Counted from the first letter of the stretch, positions 43,740 to 54,118 are shown. The stretch: 64,000 nucleotides of DNA from Anaerobacillus alkalidiazotrophicus (GCF_001866055.1 NZ_MLQS01000014.1:62001-126000), one strand, 5' to 3'. Numbers and translations: made by a program. Notes: a model not told the origin generated them from the letters alone.

Positions 43740-44987
43740 TTATGAACGTATTTGTCCATTACCTAAGATGATATATTTTGAAGATGTTAAAGTGTCTAGT
43801 CCCATTGGGCCTCTTGCATGGAGCTTTTGTGTACTAATACCAATTTCAGCGCCAAAACCGAATTCAAATCCATCTGTAAAGCGAGTTGAAGCATTATGGT
43901 AAAGTGCAGCAGCATCTACGAACGTGAAAAATTTATCAACGTTACTTTGTGTTTCTGAAATAACAGCTTCTGTATGTTTAGAACCATATTGATTAATATG
44001 ATTAATTGCTTCATCAACATTATTAACTATTTTTACAGCTAGCGTTAGATTTAGAAACTCTGTAGCCCAATCTTCCTTGGTAGCAGCGTTCACGCGGTTA
44101 TCGAGTTGCATTGCTATATCATCACCACGTAATTCAACACCTTTACTTACTAGAGCATCAACTAGAATTGTAAAATGTTGATTTGCCCATTTTTCATGAA
44201 CAATTATAGTTTCACAAGCGTTACAAACAGATGGACGTTGTGTTTTGGCGTTCACTACAATGTCGATCCCCATACTTTTTTCTGCTGTTTCATCAATATA
44301 CACGTGACAGTTTCCTACACCTGTTTCTATAACGGGCACAGTAGCTTTTTCTATAACGGTTTGAATAAGGTTTGCCCCCCCACGAGGAATAAGGACGTCT
44401 AAGTATTCATTTAGTTTAAACATTTTTTCTGCCGTTTCTCTGCTTGTATCTTCTATCAGTTGAACGGCTTCCTTAGGGATAGAGCTTTTCTCTAAGCCTT
44501 TATGGATGACAGTAACTAAAGCTTTATTTGAGTTTATAGCTGAAGAGCTTCCACGTAGTAAAACGGCATTACCTGTTTTTAAACAAAGGCTAGCAGCATC
44601 CACTGTTACATTTGGCCTTGCTTCATAAATCATTCCGATAACTCCTAAAGGTACGCGAATTTTTTTAAGGAATAAGCCATTTGGGCGCTCAGTTTCAAAG
44701 GTGGTTTCCCCAACAGGATCGTGTAAATCAGTTAGTTGTTCTAAAGCGTTAGCCATATCTGTAATTCTTGCTTCTGTTAAACGAAGCCGGTCTATCAAGC
44801 CATCTGAAAGCCCATTTGCTTTTCCTACCTCGATGTCTTTATTGTTTTCTTGTAAAATATAATCCATTTCAGTCACTAATGCTTGACTAATAAATTTTAG
44901 TGCTCTGTTTTTCTCTGCTGTTGAAGCGGCACCTAGTAATCCAGTTAATTCGTTTGCTTTTTTTGCTTTAAGTAATAGTTCACTCAT
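43740..44987 (-). CDS. proA: Gamma-glutamyl phosphate reductase
   Basis: Reduces gamma-glutamyl phosphate to glutamate semialdehyde. Aldehyde-dehydrogenase-type fold; the catalytic Cys lies in [14 protein letters not shown] and the signature is near [19 protein letters not shown]. About 415 residues. Several ATGs (44990, 44987) follow an AGGAG site; 44987 gives the better spacing. It is 13 nt downstream of proB. Confidence 0.95.
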   Translation of the reverse strand: MSELLLKAKKANELTGLLGAASTAEKNRALKFISQALVTEMDYILQENNKDIEVGKANGLSDGLIDRLRLTEARITDMANALEQLTDLHDPVGETTFETERPNGLFLKKIRVPLGVIGMIYEARPNVTVDAASLCLKTGNAVLLRGSSSAINSNKALVTVIHKGLEKSSIPKEAVQLIEDTSRETAEKMFKLNEYLDVLIPRGGANLIQTVIEKATVPVIETGVGNCHVYIDETAEKSMGIDIVVNAKTQRPSVCNACETIIVHEKWANQHFTILVDALVSKGVELRGDDIAMQLDNRVNAATKEDWATEFLNLTLAVKIVNNVDEAINHINQYGSKHTEAVISETQSNVDKFFTFVDAAALYHNASTRFTDGFEFGFGAEIGISTQKLHARGPMGLDTLTSSKYIILGNGQIRS

Positions 44988-45000
44988 CATATTCACTCCT

Positions 45001-46104
45001 CTAAAATGTAATCCAATGGTCTCGATGTATAGCTTCAGTGTATGGGCAATTTATTTTCTCTTTGGCTTCTTTGCTAGCTTTACCTTTAATGGCACGTAGA
45101 TCTTCAGAAGAATAATTCACTTGGCCTTTTCCGATGGATTTACCACGACTAGTGATTACTTCTACGACATCACCTTTTTGAAATGTCCCTGAAACTTCTT
45201 TAATTCCAATTGGTAATAAACTCTTTCCTTTTGTTAATATTGCATTAGCGGCTCCATCGTCGATAACAATGTTTCCATTAGTATTAGAATGAAGGGCAAT
45301 CCACTGCTTTTTATTTTTTACTACTTTTTTATTTGCGGTGCCGATATATGTTCCGTCACCTTTCCCTTTTAATATGTCTATCAGCTTTTCTTCATTAACT
45401 CCTGTCCCGATAAAGACAGTAACGCCTAATGAAGTCGCTGTTTTTGCAGCTTCAACTTTTGATTTCATACCACCAGTTCCAAGTTTTGAGCCTGTAGCTT
45501 TAGCTTCACTTAATAGTTCATCGTTAATGGTAGGAAGGTAATGATATTTCTTTGCATTAGGATTTTTCCGTGGGTCCTCATCGTACAGACCGTTAATATC
45601 AGTTAAAATGATTAAGCAATCCGCATGAACAAGTCCTGCTACTAAAGCAGACAACATGTCATTATCTCCAAACGTAAGCTCTTCAACAGAGGTTGAGTCA
45701 TTTTCGTTTATGATAGGTACTACACCACGGCTAATAAGTTCTGTTAATACAGCATAAGCATTACTGTGCTGTTCTTTGCTCAAAAAGTCATTTCGAGTTA
45801 AAAGGAGCTGGGCCACAACGATTTCATGATGACCGAATGCTTCCTCGTAGCCTTGCATAAGTAAGCCTTGCCCAACTGCTGCAGCAGCTTGTTTTCCGGC
45901 AATTGTTACAGGCCTTGTAGGATATCCTAACTTTGTAAACCCGGCAGCAACGGCTCCAGATGAGATCAAAATGACGTCATGTCCCTGTTTTTTAAGATTA
46001 GCTAAGGCGTTGGCATGTTCAACAAGTTTTTCTTTAGAAAGTCCACCTTGGACGTTAGTTAATGAACTACTGCCAATTTTTACTACAACTCTTTGCTTAC
46101 TCAT
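45001..46104 (-). CDS. proB: Glutamate 5-kinase
   Basis: First step of proline synthesis. The amino-acid kinase domain (residues 1-255: [40 protein letters not shown]) is followed by a PUA domain (about 275-350), the long form of the enzyme at 367 residues. A T-box leader specific for proline lies just upstream, so the operon should respond to uncharged tRNA-Pro. Confidence 0.96.
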   Translation of the reverse strand: MSKQRVVVKIGSSSLTNVQGGLSKEKLVEHANALANLKKQGHDVILISSGAVAAGFTKLGYPTRPVTIAGKQAAAAVGQGLLMQGYEEAFGHHEIVVAQLLLTRNDFLSKEQHSNAYAVLTELISRGVVPIINENDSTSVEELTFGDNDMLSALVAGLVHADCLIILTDINGLYDEDPRKNPNAKKYHYLPTINDELLSEAKATGSKLGTGGMKSKVEAAKTATSLGVTVFIGTGVNEEKLIDILKGKGDGTYIGTANKKVVKNKKQWIALHSNTNGNIVIDDGAANAILTKGKSLLPIGIKEVSGTFQKGDVVEVITSRGKSIGKGQVNYSSEDLRAIKGKASKEAKEKINCPYTEAIHRDHWITF

Positions 46105-46154
46105 AATAACCCCTCTTTTATTGAAAAATGATCTAGGGGAACCCCCCTGTATAA

Positions 46155-46385
46155 AAATAAAAAACCTTCCATCCTTATAACAAGGACGGAAAGTTTATCC
46201 GCGGTACCACCTTAATTGACATCAAATGATGTCCTCTTAGCACCTTTAACGTTGGTGTGACGGTTAGGGATTAACCTAACAGCTCTAGGGTAGGTTCAAT
46301 AAGTTTTTTCACGATGGAATCTTTCAGCCGCTGAATTCCACTCTCTTTCGTTAAAACGTTATTTACTAGTCCCTTTCAACACTTA
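46155..46385 (-). promoter_or_regulatory. T-box riboswitch upstream of proBA (proline)
   Basis: On the minus strand the T-box sequence AAGGTGGTACCGCGG (about 46198-46212) is exact. It is followed by a terminator (CTTTCCGTCCTTG...AAGGATGGAAGG then TTTTTT). Stem I carries the AGTA box (near 46368) and a specifier loop GAA-CCT-ACC in which CCU encodes proline. This fits control by tRNA-Pro. Confidence 0.92.
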
Positions 46386-46501
46386 TATCATTAAATTAGT
46401 TTTTTTAATTATCTGACATTTAGCAGTTTAATGTCAATACTTTTTTTTTCTTTATGAATATGAATTATAATAGACATTGATGACAAAGTAAAGAGGGGAA
46501 A

Positions 46502-46762
46502 ATGATGGCAAGCTTTATGCTTAAAAACGCAGTTATATATGGAGAAGAAAAGACCTATGAAAATGGATTTGTTGTGGTAGAAGAGGGAGAAATTTCATCA
46601 ATATGTCATTGTCATGAAAAATTAACTCTTGTTAAAGATGTTATACAACTACCTAATGACTGGAGAGTAGTTCCTGGGTTTATCGACCTTCATATTCATG
46701 GTACAAATGGGTGTGATGTAATGGATGAGATGAGTTATTGCCTTGAGACGATGTGTAAATAA
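46502..46762 (+). pseudogene. nagA: N-acetylglucosamine-6-phosphate deacetylase N-terminal remnant
   Basis: An 86-codon ORF that matches only the start of NagA: KNAVIYGEEKTYENGFVVV and VVPGFIDLHIHGTNGCDVMD, which holds the first metal-binding HxH. The remaining ~300 residues, including the catalytic aspartate, are absent, and the frame ends in unrelated codons. A ribosome binding site (AGAGGGG) still precedes the ATG. It is a truncated relic. Confidence 0.85.
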
Positions 46763-46837
46763 TTACCTCAAGAAGCACTAGCATATAAAAGTAAAGAATT
46801 CAATACTTACGTAAATAGAAAACTAGAGGTGAATAAA

Positions 46838-47632
46838 TTGGCTAAAAATTTACATGATAAAATAGTTGTAATAACAGGTGCATCAAGTGGTATAGGATTA
46901 AATTTAGCGATGGATGTAGCAAAACGAGGAGCGGTACCTGTTTTAATTGCTCGTTCTACGGAAAAATTAGAGGCTGCTAGTAAGGAAATTTATCAACATA
47001 CGGGGATTGAACCCTCGTATTATACACTTGATGTAAGCCAAAATGATGCGATAAAAAAGACTTTCGCTCAAGTAGTAGAAAAGCATAAGAAAATTGATGT
47101 ACTAATTAACAATGCGGGATATGCTGTTTTTGACAAATTTATAGATGCAAAATTAGACGATATAAAGGGGATGTTCGATGTTAATGTATTTGGGGTAATT
47201 GCTTGTACCCAAGCAGTTCTTCCATCAATGCTTGAAAGAAATGAAGGCCATATCATTAATGTTGCATCAATTGCAGGTAAATTAGCAACACCAAAGTCGA
47301 GTGTTTATTCCGCTACTAAGCATGCAGTTTTAGCTATTACAAATAGTGTACGAATGGAATTAAAGGATACCAATATTTTTGTAAGTGCTGTTAATCCTGG
47401 CCCCATTAAAACAGCTTTCTTTGACCGAGCTGATGCAACAGGAAATTACACGAAAAATGTTGAAAAGCTTATGTTGGAAGCATCTTTTGTTTCCGAGAAA
47501 ATTATTCAATTAATAGAAAGGCCTAAACGGGAAATTCATTTACCTGGTTGGATGGGATTAGCAACAAGATTTTATCAGGTTTTTCCTGGGTTAGTTGAAA
47601 GAGTTGCTGGAAAAAAACTAAATCAGAAGTAA
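46838..47632 (+). CDS. Short-chain dehydrogenase/reductase (YqjQ-like)
   Basis: A 264-residue SDR: cofactor motif TGASSGIG, NNAG (INNAGYAVF), catalytic Ser in VASIAGKLATPKSS and Y-x-x-x-K (YSATKH). The start is TTG 46838 with AGAGGTGA (46825-46832) upstream; the GTG at 46829 overlaps that site. It is like B. subtilis yqjQ; the substrate is unknown. A C-terminal hydrophobic stretch suggests membrane association. Confidence 0.85.
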   Translation: MAKNLHDKIVVITGASSGIGLNLAMDVAKRGAVPVLIARSTEKLEAASKEIYQHTGIEPSYYTLDVSQNDAIKKTFAQVVEKHKKIDVLINNAGYAVFDKFIDAKLDDIKGMFDVNVFGVIACTQAVLPSMLERNEGHIINVASIAGKLATPKSSVYSATKHAVLAITNSVRMELKDTNIFVSAVNPGPIKTAFFDRADATGNYTKNVEKLMLEASFVSEKIIQLIERPKREIHLPGWMGLATRFYQVFPGLVERVAGKKLNQK

Positions 47633-47712
47633 TAGCTTTTCTTGTGCAATATTTTCTGTAGCTGTAGCTCTGTGGGTTGAACGAATTTGTCGTTCAGTCC
47701 ATTTTTTTCAAA

Positions 47713-47772
47713 TTGAAACAGAACGTATATTCGCTTATAATATGAAGTATAATAAGAAAGAATGTACGTTCT
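47713..47772 (+). promoter_or_regulatory. SOS promoter of uvrX with two LexA-box-like sites
   Basis: TTGAAA (47713-47718), a 17-nt spacer and TATAAT (47736-47741) form a strong promoter. AGAACGTATATTCG (47720-47733) in the spacer and AGAATGTACGTTCT (47759-47772) downstream each differ from the Bacillus LexA consensus CGAACRNRYGTTYG at two or three positions. Confidence 0.7.
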
Positions 47773-47806
47773 GTTTGTGGTGTCAATGTAGAAAGGGGTG
47801 ATTATT

Positions 47807-49075
47807 GTGGAAACGGAGATAGATTATAACGTCTACCCGAAACGTACGATCTTTTGTATTGATATGAAAAGCTTTTATGCTAGTTGTTCAGCTATTGAAC
47901 TTGGATTAGACCCACTAACAAGCTATTTAGCGGTTGTTGGTGATACACAGAGAGATGGGAGTATTGTTTTAGCAGCAACTCCCCGTCTAAAGTCAGAGTT
48001 TGGGATTAAAACAGGAAGTCGTCTTTTTGACATTCCAAATGATCCTCAAATTCAAATTGTAAATGCACAAATGTTAATGTACTTAAAGATTTCCACCAAG
48101 TTAACGAAATTTTTTAATCGTTATGTGCCTCTTGAAGCAATTCATACGTATAGCGTTGATGAAAGTTTTCTTGATGTGAATGGAACAGAACGTTTGTGGG
48201 GTGGAAAGCTAGCTTTAGCAAAGCGAATTCAAGAAGATATGTTAACAGAATTCGGATTAACTTGTTCTATTGGTATTGGGCCAAATATGCTTCTTGCAAA
48301 AGTTTGCCTTGATCTAGAAGCAAAAAAAAAGGGAATAGCTGAGTGGACATATGATGAGGTCAAAAAGAAACTTTGGAACGTTTCTCCTTTACGTGAGATG
48401 TGGGGAATTGGTTCACGAATGGAAAAACGCTTAAACAGATTAGGAATTTTTTCTGTTGGTCAACTAGCAAATACACCATTAAAGTTACTTGAAAAGAAAT
48501 TCGGTATTATGGGGAATCAACTTTATTATCATGCTCATGGTGTTGATTTTTCTCTAATAGGTGCTCCTATTTTGGATGGACAAGTTAGCTTTGGAAAAGG
48601 TCAGATTTTACTTCGAGACTATAAGGATATTGAGGAAGTAAAATGTGTGATTTTAGAGATGTGTGAAGAAGTTGCTAGGCGTGCAAGAACAGCTAAAAAA
48701 GCAGGCAGAACGGTCAACTTGTGCATCGGCTATAGTAAAACTGAGTTAGAGGGTGGGTTTAATAGCTCGTTTACACTTCAAGATCCTACAAATATTACAC
48801 TTGAACTGTATAAAGTATGTTTAAAGATATTTTCTAAACATTATAATGGGCAAATTGTAAGGAGTATTTCCATTACTCTTTCTAATATAGTAGAAGATGA
48901 TCAAATTCAACTTAATTTATTAGAACCAAATAAGCCACGTCAAAGGGATTTAGGATATGTAATGGACTTTATTAGGGAAAAATATGGTTCAGATAAGCTA
49001 CTTCGAGCTGTTTCTTACACAAAAGCGGGAACAACTAAACATCGAAGTAAACTTGTCGGTGGACATAAAGCGTAA
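47807..49075 (+). CDS. uvrX: Y-family DNA polymerase UvrX/YqjW type
   Basis: SOS translesion polymerase of 422 residues. Motifs are FCIDMKSFYASCSA (catalytic D), YSVDESFLDV and SIGIGPNMLLAK; the helix-hairpin-helix is MWGIGSRMEKRL. It resembles B. subtilis YqjW and phage-borne UvrX. The start is GTG 47807, 6 nt after GGGGTG; the upstream GTG at 47798 is inside that site. A YolD-like gene follows directly, and the promoter carries LexA-like boxes. Confidence 0.92.
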   Translation: METEIDYNVYPKRTIFCIDMKSFYASCSAIELGLDPLTSYLAVVGDTQRDGSIVLAATPRLKSEFGIKTGSRLFDIPNDPQIQIVNAQMLMYLKISTKLTKFFNRYVPLEAIHTYSVDESFLDVNGTERLWGGKLALAKRIQEDMLTEFGLTCSIGIGPNMLLAKVCLDLEAKKKGIAEWTYDEVKKKLWNVSPLREMWGIGSRMEKRLNRLGIFSVGQLANTPLKLLEKKFGIMGNQLYYHAHGVDFSLIGAPILDGQVSFGKGQILLRDYKDIEEVKCVILEMCEEVARRARTAKKAGRTVNLCIGYSKTELEGGFNSSFTLQDPTNITLELYKVCLKIFSKHYNGQIVRSISITLSNIVEDDQIQLNLLEPNKPRQRDLGYVMDFIREKYGSDKLLRAVSYTKAGTTKHRSKLVGGHKA

Positions 49076-49078
49076 GAG

Positions 49079-49420
49079 GTGAGACCGATAATTAAGGATC
49101 GTGGTAATATCAAATGGACATCAATGATGCTTCCTGAGCATGTAACAATGCTTAGGGAGTTAAAAGAAAGTAGTAACTATAAATATAAGCCAGTTTTAGA
49201 TGAGCAACAATTAGAGGAACTCAATGAAACAATTTGTTACGCAATAGATACGAAAACACCAGTGAGGATCACCTATTTTAGAGATTATGATTTCAAAAAT
49301 GTTATTGGAGTTATTCGGCATTTTGATATTGCTTTGCAATCTATACGCATAGTAAATGAAGAAAATTTCTATTTAAAATTAGCAATAAAAGACATTATTA
49401 ATGCAAAAATTATAGAGTAA
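49079..49420 (+). CDS. YolD-like protein (YqjX)
   Basis: A 113-residue protein of the YolD family (IKDRGNIKWTSMMLPEHV, PVRITYFRDYDFKNVIGVI). YolD-like genes regularly accompany UvrX/YqjW-type polymerases in Bacillus and phages, and may act as a UmuD-like partner; that role is unproven. The gene starts 3 nt after the uvrX stop. The start codon is uncertain because the GTG at 49079 overlaps the ribosome binding site (AGAGGTGAG). Confidence 0.88.
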   Translation: MRPIIKDRGNIKWTSMMLPEHVTMLRELKESSNYKYKPVLDEQQLEELNETICYAIDTKTPVRITYFRDYDFKNVIGVIRHFDIALQSIRIVNEENFYLKLAIKDIINAKIIE

Positions 49421-49548
49421 GTTTTTCTTCATTTTTGTTCAAAAAACTTTAATATATTTCAGCGATTAATCATCGCAAATATTCGAAAAAAATGTTATAG
49501 TAATGGTGCAAAAAATTAAATTTAAAACTAAGAATGGGAAGTGAAGAC

Positions 49549-49836
49549 GTGATCGTTCAAGATTTAGTCGAAACAAAAGAGTATTTCACTGAGGAAACCA
49601 AAGACGAATTTTTCGTTATTTATGAAAAGTTTGAAAACAGTGATTGTAACTGCGAGGGTGATATGTTAGAAGAAAAAGAATGTGATGATGAGGAAATTGT
49701 CCAAATTTTTCATGGCAACCCTAAGTGCAGTGGTTCTTTGCGAAATATTAAGAGCTATCGCGTTGGGCAAGAGTTCGGAACAGTTGAAGAAATTCTTGCG
49801 AAAATTAAAGAAGAGCATAGAGAAATTTTTAAGTAA
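49549..49836 (+). CDS. Small acidic protein of unknown function
   Basis: A 95-residue protein very rich in Glu/Asp with four cysteines (CNC, C, and C in GNPKCSGSLRN). No family is recognised. The GTG at 49549 has GGGAAG upstream; an ATG at 49534 is the alternative and has no ribosome binding site. It is monocistronic with an imperfect terminator downstream. The CNC pair could bind a metal, but this is speculation. Confidence 0.6.
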   Translation: MIVQDLVETKEYFTEETKDEFFVIYEKFENSDCNCEGDMLEEKECDDEEIVQIFHGNPKCSGSLRNIKSYRVGQEFGTVEEILAKIKEEHREIFK

Positions 49837-49888
49837 TAGTATAAAAGGACGTAATCCGTTTCCTAATTATATATAGTTCGTTTTCACA

Positions 49889-49925
49889 AATCCTCTCATA
49901 GTAAAATGAGGGGATTTCCTTTTGG
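49889..49925 (+). terminator. Terminator-like hairpin
   Basis: AAATCCTCTCAT AGTAAA ATGAGGGGATTT followed by CCTTTT. Confidence 0.65.
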
Positions 49926-50114
49926 TCTAGAGTTAAAAAGCGAGTCTAGCTGTCGCAGGTGCACAAGAAGAATAGTAAAAGATTAATTGTTGTTATTAAT
50001 TTTTTACATAAAAAAATAGAAAAGCTATAATAGGTCTATATTATTTTTAGGCGTAGACCGTTGCTAATAGTTGTTAAGCTTCAATTATACATATTTAAAG
50101 GAAGGGGAACGTAA

Positions 50115-50585
50115 ATGATTAAAGTACTATTCGTTTGCTTAGGAAATATATGCCGTTCACCGATGGCAGAAGCAATTTTTAGACAGAAGGTTAAAGAAGT
50201 TGGATTGGAAAAAGAAATCATTATAGATTCTGCGGGAACTGGAGATTGGCATATTGGAAAAAGACCTCATGAAGGTACGTTACAAATATTAAAAGAAAAC
50301 AATATTGACTCATCCAATATAACAGCGAGACAAGTAACGATGAAAGATTTAAGTGATTTTGATTATATAATAGCAATGGATGCACAAAACTTAGGAAATT
50401 TAACGAGGATGAGAGGTAGAGATTTTTCAGGTGAAATACAGAGATTATTGGATTACATTCCAAAATCAAAGGTAGTAGATGTGCCCGATCCTTATTTTAC
50501 AGGGAATTTTCAAGAAGTTTATAACCTAATAGAAGAAGCTTGTACTAAACTTCTTGCATACATTCAGGAAAAAGAACAACTTTAA
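50115..50585 (+). CDS. Low-molecular-weight protein-tyrosine phosphatase (YfkJ-like)
   Basis: A 156-residue enzyme with the P-loop C8-L-G-N-I-C-R14-S and the general acid in DVPDPYFTG. It resembles YfkJ of B. subtilis, implicated in ethanol and stress resistance. Ribosome binding site AAGGAAGGGG. A strong terminator follows. Confidence 0.92.
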   Translation: MIKVLFVCLGNICRSPMAEAIFRQKVKEVGLEKEIIIDSAGTGDWHIGKRPHEGTLQILKENNIDSSNITARQVTMKDLSDFDYIIAMDAQNLGNLTRMRGRDFSGEIQRLLDYIPKSKVVDVPDPYFTGNFQEVYNLIEEACTKLLAYIQEKEQL

Positions 50586-50587
50586 TT

Positions 50588-50636
50588 AAACAAAGAAGGC
50601 ATCTGCTAAATAATTTAGTAGATGCCTTCTTTGTTT
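50588..50636. terminator. Bidirectional terminator
   Basis: AACAAAGAAGGCATCTGCT and AGTAGATGCCTTCTTTGTT pair almost perfectly between the phosphatase and the convergent sspH. Confidence 0.9.
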
Positions 50637-50814
50637 AGGACTCTTGTAATTCTTGAACATGCACAGTCATTTCTTGATCAGGGTTTTCTCTAGGGTAAAC
50701 TCGCGCAGTGCCTTCTTGTGAATTAACATTTTGAATCCATATAGAAGCGCCGTTATGTTTAACTTCAATATCTTTAGATGATTCTAAAATCTGTTGAGCA
50801 CGGTTTGCATTCAT
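50635..50814 (-). CDS. sspH: Small acid-soluble spore protein, H type
   Basis: A 59-residue protein (MNANRAQQILESSKDIEV, then GASIWIQNVNSQEGTARVYP and DQEMTVHVQEL). This is the SspH pattern: an N-terminal N-x-x-RAxxI motif, IxIQxVN and TARxYP. It is expected in the forespore under sigma-G. A strong GGAGG precedes the start on the minus strand. Its stop overlaps the shared terminator. Confidence 0.9.
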   Translation of the reverse strand: MNANRAQQILESSKDIEVKHNGASIWIQNVNSQEGTARVYPRENPDQEMTVHVQELQES

Positions 50815-51015
50815 ATACCAGTTGTCCTCCTTAATGAAAGTCTAACCATAATATTTCATCAATAGAAAGAAACTATTCATTTAGTAAAAAAATAATGTGA
50901 GAATACATGCCAATTGAATTGAATGAAGAACGATTAGGCACATAAGTGAATATGTTGTTGTATGGGTCAGAGTGGCCAAAGATTATACAACATTCCCTAG
51001 GAGGAGTTGAAATAG

Positions 51016-52863
51016 ATGTGCGGTATTACTGGTTGGGTTGATTGGAACAATGATTTACGAAATGAAGTAAAAACTGTTGGGAAAATGGCCAAAACATTAA
51101 GTCAGCGCGGACCAGATGATTCCAGAGTCTGGAGTTCATTACATGCGGCTTTTGGTCATACACGACTGGTTGTTGTTGACCCTGAAGGTGGAAAACAACC
51201 AATGACAAAGTCAGCAAAATCTAAGGCTTGTACAATGGCTTACAACGGTGAGCTTTATAATACAGAAGATATTCGAAAAGAACTGCTAGCGCGTGGGCAT
51301 TCCTTTAAATCTCATTCAGATACAGAGGTTTTACTTACTTCCTTTATTGAGTGGGGAGAAGCGTGTGTTGATTATTTAAATGGTATTTATGCGTTTGCGA
51401 TTTGGGATGAAAAAAAGGAAGAACTTTTTATTGCTCGTGATCGTTTAGGGGTAAAACCTTTATTTTATCAGGAATTAAATGGAGCATTACTATTTGGTTC
51501 CGAATTAAAAGCAATTTTAGCACACCCTAATGTTAAGTCAGAAGTGACAAGGGAAGGATTAGCGGAAGTGTTTGGCTTAGGTCCTTCAAGAACACCGGGG
51601 CACGGTGTGTTTCATAATATGAAGGAATTACGTCCAGGTCATGTATTAAAATATAATAAAAATGGATTAAAAATTCAAAGATACTGGAACGTAAAGAGTG
51701 AAGTCCATGAAGAAAATGTAGAACAAACTGCAGAAAAAATTAATTGGCTATTAAAAGATACTGTAGAAAGGCAGTTGGTAGCTGACGTGCCTGTAAGTAC
51801 GTTTCTTTCAGGTGGAGTTGATTCTAGTGCCTTAACAGCATTTGCGGCAAACTATTTTGAGAATGAGGGAAGAGGACCACTTCATACGTACTCCATTGAT
51901 TATATAGATAATGATAAATATTTTAAAGTAAATGATTTTCAGCCAAACGCAGATGGCCCTTGGATAAAAGAAGTATCTGAATTTTTAGGGACGAAACATC
52001 ATTCGTGTATAATAACAAATGAAGATTTGGCAGGTTATTTAAAAGAAGCCGTTTACGTTCGCGATTTACCAGGTATGGCTGACATTGATTCATCTTTACT
52101 TTGGTTTTGTGAAAAAATCAAAAAAGATGTAACTGTAGGCCTTTCCGGAGAGTGTGCTGATGAAATTTTTGGTGGTTACCCATGGTTTCATCGCGAGGAT
52201 TTGATGAATCGTGAAAGCTTTCCTTGGATGCATTCCACACTAGAGCGTGAGGCACTATTAACAGAAGAGTGGCGAGAAAAACTTCAGCTGAAAGATTATG
52301 TTATGAACCGTTATACAGATACTGTTGCTGAAACCCCTCGCCTAGATGGAGAAAGTAATGAGGATGCGAGGAGGAGAGAACTGTTTTATTTAAACATGGT
52401 ATGGTTTATGACGACGCTACTTGATCGAAAAGACAGAATGAGTATGGGGGCGAGTCTTGAAGTACGAGTACCTTTTGCTGATCATCGATTAGTAGAGTAC
52501 GTGTGGAATATTCCTTGGAAAATGAAAAACCTAGAAGGTAGAGAAAAAGGTATTTTACGTAAGGCTCTAGAAGGAGTGTTGCCAAATAGTGTGCTTTATA
52601 GAAAAAAGAGTCCATACCCTAAAACTCATAACCCTTTTTACACAAAAGTGGTAAAGAAATGGTTACAAGAAATTGTTGATGATCCCAAATCGCCACTACT
52701 TCAGTTTGTAAACGAAAAAAAAGTAAGAGATATTATTGATACAAATGGAGCTGCATTTAAGAAACCATGGTTCGGGCAACTCATGACAGGACCACAACTT
52801 ATTGCCCACTTAGCGCAAATTGATACGTGGCTTAGAAAATATAAAGTCCAGATAAAAGAATAA
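51016..52863 (+). CDS. asnO: Asparagine synthetase (glutamine-hydrolysing), AsnO type
   Basis: A 615-residue class B enzyme: N-terminal Ntn glutaminase with catalytic C2 (MCGITGWVDW) and the block QRGPDDS, then an ATP-pyrophosphatase synthetase domain with the P-loop STFLSGGVDSSALTA. The length (615 versus 614) and N-terminal sequence best fit AsnO (YisO), which is needed for sporulation in B. subtilis. The RBS CTAGGAGG precedes the ATG. Confidence 0.93.
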   Translation: MCGITGWVDWNNDLRNEVKTVGKMAKTLSQRGPDDSRVWSSLHAAFGHTRLVVVDPEGGKQPMTKSAKSKACTMAYNGELYNTEDIRKELLARGHSFKSHSDTEVLLTSFIEWGEACVDYLNGIYAFAIWDEKKEELFIARDRLGVKPLFYQELNGALLFGSELKAILAHPNVKSEVTREGLAEVFGLGPSRTPGHGVFHNMKELRPGHVLKYNKNGLKIQRYWNVKSEVHEENVEQTAEKINWLLKDTVERQLVADVPVSTFLSGGVDSSALTAFAANYFENEGRGPLHTYSIDYIDNDKYFKVNDFQPNADGPWIKEVSEFLGTKHHSCIITNEDLAGYLKEAVYVRDLPGMADIDSSLLWFCEKIKKDVTVGLSGECADEIFGGYPWFHREDLMNRESFPWMHSTLEREALLTEEWREKLQLKDYVMNRYTDTVAETPRLDGESNEDARRRELFYLNMVWFMTTLLDRKDRMSMGASLEVRVPFADHRLVEYVWNIPWKMKNLEGREKGILRKALEGVLPNSVLYRKKSPYPKTHNPFYTKVVKKWLQEIVDDPKSPLLQFVNEKKVRDIIDTNGAAFKKPWFGQLMTGPQLIAHLAQIDTWLRKYKVQIKE

Positions 52864-52867
52864 AAAG

Positions 52868-52906
52868 TCAGCTAGTGAAGCAGAAACTTCACTAGCTGTT
52901 TTTACT
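52868..52906 (+). terminator. Intrinsic terminator of asnO
   Basis: CAGCTAGTGAAG CAGAAA CTTCACTAGCTG then TTTTT. Confidence 0.9.
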
Positions 52907-53048
52907 TCTCCATGCCTATCGAGTATCTTTCAAATAGAGAAACGCGAAAAATTTACTACATAATGTAAAATACAGTTTAGACAAAATGCATTTTTTTCGA
53001 TAAAATAGTGGCTATCGACATAAAATTTAATCATTAAGGAGTAGAGAA

Positions 53049-53981
53049 ATGGAAAAAGTACTTATTTTCGGTCATAAAAACCCAGATACAGACACAATTT
53101 GTTCAGCAATTGCTTACGCAGATTTAAAAGTAAAATTAGGATTGGATGCTGAGCCAGTACGTTTAGGAGATGTTAATGACGAAACTCAATTTGCGTTGGA
53201 CTATTTTAAAGCAGAAGCACCACGTTTAGTTAAAACTGTTGCAAATGAAGTTAATCAGGTAATTTTAGTAGATCATAATGAATTTCAACAAAGTGTAGAG
53301 GATATTGAAAAAGTTCGTGTGTTAGAAGTTATTGACCATCACCGTATCGCTAACTTTCAAACAAGTGACCCATTATATTATCGTGCAGAGCCAGTTGGTT
53401 GTACGGCAACTATTTTAAATAAAATTTATAAAGAGAAAGGTATTAAGATTGAAAAAGAAATTGCAGGGTTGATGTTATCAGCCATTATCTCTGACTCTTT
53501 ATTATTTAAGTCTCCAACATGTACTGACGAAGATGTACAAGCAGCGCATGAATTAGCAGAACTTGCAGGGGTGGATGCTAATTCATATGGTTTAGAAATG
53601 ATAAAAGCAGGAGCGAATTTAAGTGACAAGACTGTAGCTCAATTAATTTCACTTGATGCTAAAGAATTTCAAATGGGTAACTACAAGGTTGAAATTGCTC
53701 AAGTAAATGCTGTTGATACAAATGATGTACTAGTTCGTCAAGAGGAACTAGAAGCAACACTAAACGCAGAAATTGAGAAGAAAAACTTAGATTTATTTGT
53801 ATTGGTTGTTACTGATATATTAAATAGTAATTCAGTGGCATTAGCTTTAGGAAATAAAACAAATGCAGTGGAAGAAGCTTATAATGTTACATTAACTAAT
53901 AACACTGCTCTTCTTGAAGGCGTTGTTTCTCGTAAAAAGCAAATTGTACCTGTGTTAACGGATATTCTCAGTAAAGCATAA
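53049..53981 (+). CDS. ppaC: Manganese-dependent inorganic pyrophosphatase
   Basis: Family II pyrophosphatase of the DHH superfamily, 310 residues. Metal ligands lie in [13 protein letters not shown] (H, D, D), VDHNEFQQS and the DHH motif VIDHHRI. The C-terminal domain has the SRKKQIVP substrate arginine/lysine motif. The RBS AAGGAG precedes the ATG. Confidence 0.96.
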   Translation: MEKVLIFGHKNPDTDTICSAIAYADLKVKLGLDAEPVRLGDVNDETQFALDYFKAEAPRLVKTVANEVNQVILVDHNEFQQSVEDIEKVRVLEVIDHHRIANFQTSDPLYYRAEPVGCTATILNKIYKEKGIKIEKEIAGLMLSAIISDSLLFKSPTCTDEDVQAAHELAELAGVDANSYGLEMIKAGANLSDKTVAQLISLDAKEFQMGNYKVEIAQVNAVDTNDVLVRQEELEATLNAEIEKKNLDLFVLVVTDILNSNSVALALGNKTNAVEEAYNVTLTNNTALLEGVVSRKKQIVPVLTDILSKA

Positions 53982-54079
53982 TGTCAATTTGTCTAGTCTT
54001 ACTTTGCTTTATTTCCTTATGTATTCTTTTATACAGGATGTTATCAAAACTACATAAGAGTGAGGTAAATGATAAAAAT

Positions 54080-54113
54080 AAAACAACAACCGCTAGCTGG
54101 TTGTTGTTTTATT
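54080..54113 (+). terminator. Intrinsic terminator of ppaC
   Basis: AAACAACAACC GCTAGCT GGTTGTTGTTT then TTAT. A family A copy starts about 6 nt later. Confidence 0.85.
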
Positions 54114-54118
54114 TCATA

